Source: Candidatus Colicola caccequi (GTDB lineage Bacteria; Bacteroidota; Bacteroidia; Bacteroidales; Paludibacteraceae). Taken from it: a stretch of DNA of 32,467 nucleotides. The position numbers were made by a program, and so were the translations under genes. This document shows positions 24,942 through 31,040 of the stretch, piece by piece. A model generated the notes under the pieces. It did not search any database and had not been told where the DNA came from. It saw nothing but the letters and a program-made list of their open reading frames with translations. The stretch is taken from positions 1-32,467 of the forward strand of contig JAGHTR010000215.1 in assembly GCA_018065205.1 (NCBI GenBank), read 5' to 3'. The stretch's first letter is position 1. Each line of letters starts with the position of its first letter.

Positions 24942-25736
24942 CTATTTTTCAAGGGAGAGATAAGGCGTTAGGCGTAGTAGTAAACTATCATTCATAGATG
25001 GTAGTGCACGTATTTCGTCAATATGTTTAATGCGAATTTGTTTCCGGCGCAATGTATATATTTCTTTGGCTAAAGTCACGGAAATATACGGATGCTTCTG
25101 TAGTCGGTCTATGGAAGCGTGGTTCACTTGGATAGGTTGAATGGAGTCTCTATTGGCGGTAAAATGGGTTAATATAGAGTCCGGAATGCAGTAACGCGCT
25201 TTGGTGGAATGTCCGTATTGGTCGGTGTACATAGCATCATCTTGCAGTTGGTTGGGCGAAGTAAAACCACCTAATTGGCGACGGTATCGAATAATCTTTC
25301 CGGCTGTGTTGCGACCTATACCTTTAATCATCATGAGCGTAGTCGTATCGGCTGAATTAAGATCAATGATAGTGTCTTTTTTAATGGGTCGATTAGCCAT
25401 CATAGGTGTGTAGTAGAGCGAGTCGGCATGCCTTACGCTATCCCACCATAGGCTATCTACGACACGTGTGCTATCGCGCCGGCGCAGTAGGACTTGATGT
25501 AGGCTATCTCTCCGAGCGAGCCGAAGACTATCATAATGTGCATCTCGAGCAGCATGCAGACTATCATAGTAGGCTTTTTTATCGATAACGATGGCAACTT
25601 TAGTGGAGTCTATATCGGTGACTTTTTCCGATGGATGCGGCAAAAAATGCAGGGCGATGAATAGTGCTGCGGCTATAAGCAGGATGATGATGGCTCCTAA
25701 TCGTTGTTGGGGGGATATGCGTGGTTGCGAACTCAT
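24942..25736 (-). CDS. membrane-anchored helix-hairpin-helix (ComEA-like) protein
   Basis: A 264-aa protein with one membrane segment (about 13-32), a charged linker (about 50-115) and two helix-hairpin-helix DNA-binding modules (about 123-167, including MIKGIGRNTAGKIIRYRR, and about 200-262). HHH modules of this kind are found in ComEA, the DNA receptor of competence systems, and similar proteins are common in Bacteroidota with unknown roles. The linker is an irregular Asp-Ser-Leu/Arg/Trp repeat. The start overlaps the xseA stop by four bases (ATGA), so it is the last gene of the rpe operon. Its place next to a nuclease gene, and comF in the same window, hint at DNA handling; this is inference. 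Confidence 0.8.
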   Translation of the reverse strand: MSSQPRISPQQRLGAIIILLIAAALFIALHFLPHPSEKVTDIDSTKVAIVIDKKAYYDSLHAARDAHYDSLRLARRDSLHQVLLRRRDSTRVVDSLWWDSVRHADSLYYTPMMANRPIKKDTIIDLNSADTTTLMMIKGIGRNTAGKIIRYRRQLGGFTSPNQLQDDAMYTDQYGHSTKARYCIPDSILTHFTANRDSIQPIQVNHASIDRLQKHPYISVTLAKEIYTLRRKQIRIKHIDEIRALPSMNDSLLLRLTPYLSLEK

Positions 25737-26818
25737 TGTGCAATGGATGTTAGTACACCATCTTGCAGATGGGTGGTAAGGGTGTCGCCTCTTTGTATGT
25801 CCGCTATGCTGCGTACAATCTGTCCATTGGCAGTTAGCAAACTGTATCCTTTACGATAGATGCGTTCGGGCGACTGCATGTGGATGGACTGACGAAGCAA
25901 CTCAATGCGGTGGCGACGAAGCATTATTTGGCGATTGGCTGTTTGTCGCAGTTGGTTACGTAATTGGGAGATACGTTCTTGTTGGAAAGTGAATCGATCA
26001 ATTAGAAAAGCAGCCACAGCGGTAGGTGTTTTGAGGGCGGTATGAACGACCATATCTAAAATACTAATGTCGCGCGTATGTCCGACACCACTAATGATGG
26101 GAAGTGGGAACTGTGCGCAGTGGCAGCAAAGATTATATTGGTCAAAACAACTCAAATCAATGGAGGCTCCTCCTCCCCGAATGATGATTACGGCATCAAA
26201 GTGGTCGCTTTGTTCAAATACTTGTTGTAGGGCTTGTAAAATGGATGTTTCGGCCTGGTCTCCTTGCATAACTGCAGGAAAAAGAGTGGAAGAGAAGGCA
26301 AAAGGAGAGGATGTAAGTTGATGGATAAAGTCCTCGTATCCGGCGGCTTGTTGTGACGAGATGACGGCTAAACGCCTAACGAGTGTAGGAAGCGGAAGAG
26401 ATTGTTGAAGATCCCACACTCCTTCCTGTTGCAGCCGCTGAATGACTTGCTGCCTTTGTTTGGCCAAGTCCCCGATGGTATAGGATGGATCAATGTTGAC
26501 GATGTTAAGGCTGAGCCCGAAGGATGGGTGATAGGTTACTTCCACTTCGATGAGCACTTGCATCCCCACTTGGAGTGGTGAACCGGTTTCGTCCTGAAAA
26601 TAAGCCGTAAGTAGCGGATATACATTGGACCAGCAGGTGGCTCGCTGTTTAGCAGCCAGGGTGCCATCCGGGGCTTTTTCAACTAAATCTAAGTAGCCGT
26701 GGCCACCGCGAGAAGAAAGGGAGGCTATCTCGGCTCGTACCCAATATGTGGAGTTAAATTCCGTTAGGATAACTTCACCAATTAGGGTATTGAGTTCGGA
26801 TAGAGCAATTGATTTCAT
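25733..26818 (-). CDS. xseA: exodeoxyribonuclease VII large subunit XseA (short form)
   Basis: A 361-aa protein; XseA of other bacteria is usually above 400 aa. The N-terminal OB-fold (about 1-100), the catalytic region with RGGGASIDLSCFD (214-226) and GVGHTRDISILDMVVHTALKTPTAVA (about 244-267), and the C-terminal tail (SPERIYRKGYSLLTANG, then two strands) are all present. The helical arm between them (about 263-322) is much shorter than usual. That arm binds the XseB small subunits, and no xseB follows the gene. The start overlaps the rpe stop (ATGA). The identity is firm; the subunit arrangement is open. Confidence 0.92.
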   Translation of the reverse strand: MKSIALSELNTLIGEVILTEFNSTYWVRAEIASLSSRGGHGYLDLVEKAPDGTLAAKQRATCWSNVYPLLTAYFQDETGSPLQVGMQVLIEVEVTYHPSFGLSLNIVNIDPSYTIGDLAKQRQQVIQRLQQEGVWDLQQSLPLPTLVRRLAVISSQQAAGYEDFIHQLTSSPFAFSSTLFPAVMQGDQAETSILQALQQVFEQSDHFDAVIIIRGGGASIDLSCFDQYNLCCHCAQFPLPIISGVGHTRDISILDMVVHTALKTPTAVAAFLIDRFTFQQERISQLRNQLRQTANRQIMLRRHRIELLRQSIHMQSPERIYRKGYSLLTANGQIVRSIADIQRGDTLTTHLQDGVLTSIAQ

Positions 26819-27459
26819 TGTTTCATTTGACGAATTGTCTCAATAGGATCTTCAGCATGGAAGACGGCGCTACCGGCCACCAGTATATCGGCACCGGCTT
26901 CAAATAACTCAGCAGCATTGGCTATATTTACTCCGCCATCTATTTCGATAAGGGTATGCAGGCCTCGATCCTGAATCTCCCGATGAATAAAGCGAATTTT
27001 ATCCATTGTCTCCGGAATGAATTTCTGTCCGCCAAATCCTGCAAAAACCGACATAAGCAGTACCATATCCACTTTGTCTAAGTAAGGCACTAAACGCTTA
27101 ACATCAATATCCGGATTGATGGTGAGACAGGTGCGCACTCCTTTATTGCGAATGAGTTGCAGAATGGGTTCCGGATCATCTACGGCTTCCAAGTGGAATC
27201 CAACACTCCATGCTCCGGCATCGCAGAAACGTTCTACGTATTTCTCGGGGTGCACAATCATCAAATGTACATCAAGAGGCTTGGTACTATACTTACGCAA
27301 GGCTTCCATAACGGGGAAACCAAAGGATATATTTGGCACAAAGGTGCCGTCCATTACATCAACGTGTAGTAAGTCTGCGTCAGAACGATTGATACGATTG
27401 ATTTCATCCTCTAAATGGGCGAAATCAGCAGATAAAACGGAAGGAGCTATTTGTTTCAT
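26815..27459 (-). CDS. rpe: ribulose-phosphate 3-epimerase
   Basis: A 214-aa TIM-barrel enzyme of the pentose phosphate pathway, interconverting ribulose 5-phosphate and xylulose 5-phosphate. Metal and catalytic residues are H32 and D34 (LLHVDVMDG), H65 (DVHLMI) and D174 (EIDGGVN). IAPSVLSADF is the family's start. The usual SVNPGFGGQ phosphate-loop segment reads SVFAGFGGQ here. The frame is open up to 27561, but the extra 34 residues have no family similarity and contain the promoter; ATG 27459 is right. The -7 box ends only four bases before that ATG, so the mRNA may have no leader. It heads the rpe-xseA-HHH operon. Confidence 0.95.
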   Translation of the reverse strand: MKQIAPSVLSADFAHLEDEINRINRSDADLLHVDVMDGTFVPNISFGFPVMEALRKYSTKPLDVHLMIVHPEKYVERFCDAGAWSVGFHLEAVDDPEPILQLIRNKGVRTCLTINPDIDVKRLVPYLDKVDMVLLMSVFAGFGGQKFIPETMDKIRFIHREIQDRGLHTLIEIDGGVNIANAAELFEAGADILVAGSAVFHAEDPIETIRQMKQ

Positions 27460-27463
27460 GTCG

Positions 27464-27495
27464 CAAAGGTACAGAAAAAAAAGCATATATGCAAA
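27464..27495 (-). promoter_or_regulatory. rpe operon promoter with -33 dyad (one weak arm)
   Basis: On the minus strand TTG (27494-27492) is followed after 20 bases by TACCTTTG (27471-27464). The dyad reads TTTGCATATATGCTTT (27495-27480), so the GCATATATGC core is intact but the distal arm has lost AAA. Only CGAC separates the -7 box from the rpe ATG. Confidence 0.8.
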
Positions 27496-27513
27496 TTTAT
27501 TTGCAAAAAACAC

Positions 27514-27547
27514 ACAAAAAAAGGGCGCGTTTCTCAACGAACCCTTT
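27514..27547 (-). terminator. second intrinsic terminator after the response regulator
   Basis: Read on the minus strand, AAAGGG (27547-27542) pairs with CCCTTT (27525-27520), and inside it CGTT (27539-27536) pairs with AACG (27531-27528) around a GAGA loop, with a 2x2 internal loop between the two helices. A T-run follows (27519-27516). It lies just before the rpe promoter. Confidence 0.75.
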
Positions 27548-27582
27548 GAAAAGAAAAACACTATTTATTAATAACACAATTG

Positions 27583-27604
27583 AAAAAAATGCATCACGCA
27601 TTTT
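27583..27604 (-). terminator. first intrinsic terminator after the response regulator
   Basis: On the minus strand AAAATGC (27604-27598) pairs with GCATTTT (27592-27586) around GTGAT, followed by more T's to 27583. It is 28 bases past the response-regulator stop codon. Confidence 0.75.
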
Positions 27605-27632
27605 GTGTGTATATGTAGTAATCAGGTTGATT

Positions 27633-28313
27633 CTATTCGTCCACCACGATTTTATACCCTCTGCCATGAACGGCTATGATATGTACGCGTGGGTCATTAA
27701 TGATGTTGCGCAGGTGGTTAATATAGACGGATAAGGAACGAGATGTAAAGTAGTTATCTGCGGACCAGAGTGTTTTTAGAATATGGCTGCGTTCTACCAA
27801 TTGCCCTTGTTTGCGGCATAAGATGAGCAACAGTTCGTTTTCGCGACTACTGAGTCGTTGTCCATTAATGGTTTGTTGTCTGGAATCAAAGACAGAACTG
27901 CCTAATTGGAAGCAAACGTCTTGTTTTTCTACTATCAAGGATGCGCGACGCAGCATGGCCTGTATTTTATAATAAAGGATTTCCATCGAGAAAGGTTTGA
28001 TGATGTAATCATCACATCCGGCCTTATATCCCAAAACGATGTCTTCGCGAGAAGCACGTTCGGAAACAATAATAACGGGTATATTTTTACCGCTTTCTCG
28101 CATCTCCTTAATCATTTCCAATCCGGTCATTTCCGGCATCATAACATCAGTAATGCAAAGATCATATGAACTTTTTAGGGCAAGTTCTAACCCTTCTTTT
28201 CCATTATTTACGCAATCGACATTAAAATTTTCTTTCATAAAGAATTCTGTCATCAATGATGCGACATTGGCATCGTCATCACAGACCAGAACTGATAATT
28301 TAGATTTCTGCAT
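27633..28313 (-). CDS. OmpR-family response regulator (RprY type)
   Basis: A 226-aa two-component regulator. The receiver domain has the acidic pair in CDDDAN (D12-D14), phospho-acceptor D56 (CITDVMMPEMTG), switch Ser in IVSER and the KPF lysine. The C-terminal winged helix (about 130-226) has LSSRENELLLILCRKQG and SLSVYINHLRNII, and ends HGRGYKIV. The layout and DNA-binding domain are close to RprY of Bacteroides. No histidine kinase is next to it, so it is an orphan here. The frame runs to 28361, but the receiver normally begins within a few residues of MQKSKLSVLVCDDD, so ATG 28313 is chosen; 28361 or 28358 remain possible. Confidence 0.9.
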   Translation of the reverse strand: MQKSKLSVLVCDDDANVASLMTEFFMKENFNVDCVNNGKEGLELALKSSYDLCITDVMMPEMTGLEMIKEMRESGKNIPVIIVSERASREDIVLGYKAGCDDYIIKPFSMEILYYKIQAMLRRASLIVEKQDVCFQLGSSVFDSRQQTINGQRLSSRENELLLILCRKQGQLVERSHILKTLWSADNYFTSRSLSVYINHLRNIINDPRVHIIAVHGRGYKIVVDE

Positions 28314-28422
28314 AAGATTTTGTTCAATTGTTGTGGTTTTTCTTTTGTATAATATCATCATGTTTTGTACAAAGACTATGCCAAGTCAATCTAAATTGAA
28401 ATTAAAATATCATTAAAAAAGA

Positions 28423-28452
28423 TAAATGTAATATTTATTTGCATGAATGCAA
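28423..28452 (-). promoter_or_regulatory. possible divergent promoter for the response regulator
   Basis: The right arm of the ansA dyad gives a minus-strand TTG (28452-28450). Nineteen bases later is TACATTTA (28430-28423), one base off TAnnTTTG. Spacing and box are both slightly imperfect, unlike the other promoters here. No better promoter was found in the 180-bp gap. Confidence 0.3.
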
Positions 28453-28469
28453 AATTTTTACTATCTTTG
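28438..28469 (+). promoter_or_regulatory. ansA operon promoter with palindromic -33 dyad
   Basis: TTTGCATGAATGCAAA (28438-28453) has both arms perfect. Its TTG (28439-28441) is followed after 20 bases by TATCTTTG (28462-28469). The predicted start of transcription is about 22 bases before ATG 28495. Confidence 0.82.
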
Positions 28470-28494
28470 CAGCCGTAAATCAAAATATAGTGCT

Positions 28495-29529
28495 ATGCGT
28501 GTACTACTGATATTTACCGGAGGAACCATTTCAATGGTTCGTAATCCTAAGACGGGTTCGTTGCATCCGGCATCGATGGAGACGTTTAAAAGTTATGTTC
28601 CGGAACTTATCTCTTCTGAAGTAGAGGTAGATATGTTGCCTTTTAATCCTTTGATTGATTCATCGGATGTTAATCCGGACCATTGGGTTAAGATGGCTAA
28701 GACGGTGGTGGATCGTTACAATGACTACGATGGTTTCGTAATCTTGCATGGTACGGATACGATGTCTTATTCGGCTTCGGCATTGAGTTTCATGTTAGAG
28801 AACCTATCTAAGCCGGTTGTTTTTACGGGTAGTCAGTTGCCAATAGGCGTGTTGCGTTCGGATGCTCGTGAAAACTTGCTGACGGCGATTGAGATTGCTG
28901 CGGCTCGCAATGCGAACGGTCGTGCAATGGTGCCGGAAGTGACTATTTATTTTGAAGGCAAGTTATTTAGGGCTAATCGCACTACCAAGAAGAATGCCGA
29001 GCAGTTTGAGGCTTTTGATTCATATAATTATCCGGCCTTGGCGAAGGCGGGAGTTCATTTGACGTATCGTGAACATTTGATTCGCCATAATGAACAAGAT
29101 TTGCCTTTGCGCAGCCATTTGAAGACGGATCGTAATGTGGCGGTTCTGAAGTTATTCCCGGGTATTACGGCGCCGTTGGTGCAATCTATTTTGCAAACTC
29201 CCGGATTACGAGGTGTGGTATTGGAAACATTTGGCTCGGGCAATGCACCGTCTTATACATGGCTATATGAACAATTGCGCGATGCGGTAGATAGAGGCAT
29301 TATTATTGTGAATAAGACGCAATGCAGTACCGGTTCAGTGGAGATGGGACGATATGAAGTGAGCCTCAACCTGATGAAAGCCGGTGTGCTGAGCGGATAT
29401 GATATTACTACGGAGGCCTTGTTGACCAAGATGATGTTGGTGCTGGGGGAGAATGAAAATCCGGATATGATTCGTCAACAATTGTTGACTCCGTTATGCG
29501 GAGAGTTTAGTGTGGTAGAGAATGCTTGA
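28495..29529 (+). CDS. ansA: type I L-asparaginase
   Basis: A 344-aa cytoplasmic enzyme hydrolysing asparagine to aspartate and ammonia. The nucleophile T11 is in FTGGTIS, and T87/D88 in ILHGTDTM form the second catalytic pair. SYSASALSFMLENLSKPVVFTGSQ closely follows E. coli AnsA, as do the TTKKNAEQFEAFDSYNYP and VNKTQCSTGSV regions. No signal peptide is present, which separates it from periplasmic AnsB. The frame is open from 28447, but that ATG lies inside the promoter dyad, so ATG 28495 (MRVLLIFTGGTI) is the start. The product aspartate is the substrate of NadB, encoded under the same type of promoter; the link is only suggestive. Confidence 0.95.
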   Translation: MRVLLIFTGGTISMVRNPKTGSLHPASMETFKSYVPELISSEVEVDMLPFNPLIDSSDVNPDHWVKMAKTVVDRYNDYDGFVILHGTDTMSYSASALSFMLENLSKPVVFTGSQLPIGVLRSDARENLLTAIEIAAARNANGRAMVPEVTIYFEGKLFRANRTTKKNAEQFEAFDSYNYPALAKAGVHLTYREHLIRHNEQDLPLRSHLKTDRNVAVLKLFPGITAPLVQSILQTPGLRGVVLETFGSGNAPSYTWLYEQLRDAVDRGIIIVNKTQCSTGSVEMGRYEVSLNLMKAGVLSGYDITTEALLTKMMLVLGENENPDMIRQQLLTPLCGEFSVVENA

Positions 29530-29561
29530 TGAGATATGTTAATTTTTTAAATGATAGTATA

Positions 29562-31007
29562 ATGAGAAACTTAGAACCTAAAAGTTTGTGGGAGAACTTC
29601 TACAACTTGACACAAATTCCCCGTCCATCGGGCAAAAAGAAAGAAATTGCAGATTTCTTGGTTAATTATGGTAAGAATCTTGGTTTGGAGACTATTCAGG
29701 ACGAGATAGGTAATGTACTTATTCGTAAGCCTGCCTCTGCCGGTTATGAGAATCATCCGGGTGTTATTCTACAAGGGCACATGGATATGGTACCTCAGAA
29801 GAATAGCGATGTTAAGCATGACTTTGAGAAAGATCCTATACGCGCGTACGTGGAAAATAATAAGGAGTGGGTGACGGCAGATGGTACGACGTTAGGTGCC
29901 GATAACGGTATTGGTGTGGCCGCTGCGATGGCCATCTTAGCCGATAAGAACGTGGTACATCCTCCGTTGGAGGCTTTCTTTACGGTAGATGAAGAGACCG
30001 GTATGTATGGCGCTCATGCATTAGAGGGTGGCGTGCTGCAAGGTAAGGTGCTGCTTAACTTGGATAGTGAGAGTGAAGGTGAGTTGTATATCGGCTGTGC
30101 CGGAGGTATAGATACAACGGCTAAGTTCCCCTTTGAACCGGTGGCTGTAGAGAAAGGCGATATCGCTCTGCGTATCAGCCTAAAGGGCCTGAAAGGAGGC
30201 CACTCCGGATGTGATATTCACTTGCAGCGTGCCAATGCGGTGAAACTCTTATTCCGTTTCCTCAAGGTGGCTGTATCCGAATATGAGGCTCGTTTAGCCG
30301 GCGTAGATGGTGGCAGTCTGCGTAATGCTATTCCTCGCGAAGCAGAGGCTATTGTGACTATACCTAAGGAGGGTAAGGATGAATTTATTGAACTCGTAGA
30401 TGAGTGGGAAGACCTGTTTATCAAGGAATATGATGGTGTAGAGGATAATATCCATTTAGCAGCCGAAGAGGTGGCATGCCCTAAACAGGAGATGCCGGAG
30501 GATGTGCAAGACTTCCTTATTCATGCTATTACAATTTGTCCGCATGGCGTTTATCGTATGATTCCGGAGATGCCGGATGTGGTGGAGACCAGTAATAACC
30601 TGAGTGCCATCAAGATGAATGGGAACTGCGTGGAGGTGTTCTGCTTGACGCGTTCAAGCGTAGAGAGCCGTAAGGAGGAGTTGGCACAGATTATCCAATC
30701 AGCCTTTGCCGTTGCCGGAGCAGATGTGGAGTTTAGTGGCTCATACCCGGGGTGGAAACCCAATACGAAGAGCCGTATCCTGCATGTAATGCAAGATATC
30801 TATGAGAAGGAATTTGGTAATAAACCTCGTGTAATCACTATTCATGCCGGATTAGAGTGCGGTATTATTGGTCGCAATTATCCCGGAATGGATATGATTT
30901 CGTTTGGTCCGACGATTGAACATCCGCATAGCCCTGATGAGCGTGTTAATATCGCTACGGTGCAGAAGTTCTACCGCTATATATTAGCTACGTTAAAGGA
31001 ACTATAA
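29562..31007 (+). CDS. pepD: aminoacyl-histidine (Xaa-His) dipeptidase PepD, M20C family
   Basis: A 481-aa zinc peptidase that splits dipeptides such as carnosine and Xaa-His. Metal and catalytic residues are H73 and D75 (QGHMDMV), D114 (GADNGIGVA), E144/E145 (VDEETGMYG) and D168 (LNLDSE), with HAGLECGII near the end. RPSGKKKEIADFL and VPQKNSDVKHDFEKDPI are typical. An earlier in-frame ATG at 29529 overlaps the ansA stop, but family members begin near MRNLEPKSLWENF, so ATG 29562 is preferred. It probably shares the ansA transcript. Confidence 0.94.
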   Translation: MRNLEPKSLWENFYNLTQIPRPSGKKKEIADFLVNYGKNLGLETIQDEIGNVLIRKPASAGYENHPGVILQGHMDMVPQKNSDVKHDFEKDPIRAYVENNKEWVTADGTTLGADNGIGVAAAMAILADKNVVHPPLEAFFTVDEETGMYGAHALEGGVLQGKVLLNLDSESEGELYIGCAGGIDTTAKFPFEPVAVEKGDIALRISLKGLKGGHSGCDIHLQRANAVKLLFRFLKVAVSEYEARLAGVDGGSLRNAIPREAEAIVTIPKEGKDEFIELVDEWEDLFIKEYDGVEDNIHLAAEEVACPKQEMPEDVQDFLIHAITICPHGVYRMIPEMPDVVETSNNLSAIKMNGNCVEVFCLTRSSVESRKEELAQIIQSAFAVAGADVEFSGSYPGWKPNTKSRILHVMQDIYEKEFGNKPRVITIHAGLECGIIGRNYPGMDMISFGPTIEHPHSPDERVNIATVQKFYRYILATLKEL

Positions 31008-31040
31008 TTAACGCCTACGTTGACTAATCTTCAATAAACA

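Noticed and set aside
25413..25568. Asp-Ser-Leu region as a DNA tandem repeat
   Set aside because: The nucleotide units are not of one length and are poorly conserved, so only the protein pattern is reported.
27460..27561. A 34-residue N-terminal extension of rpe in the open frame
   Set aside because: It contains the promoter boxes, has no family similarity and is Phe/Leu-rich only because of A/T-rich DNA.
28314..28361. N-terminal extension of the response regulator
   Set aside because: Receiver domains of this family begin a few residues before the first strand; ATG 28313 fits. The extension is Lys/Thr-rich without similarity. It is not fully excluded.
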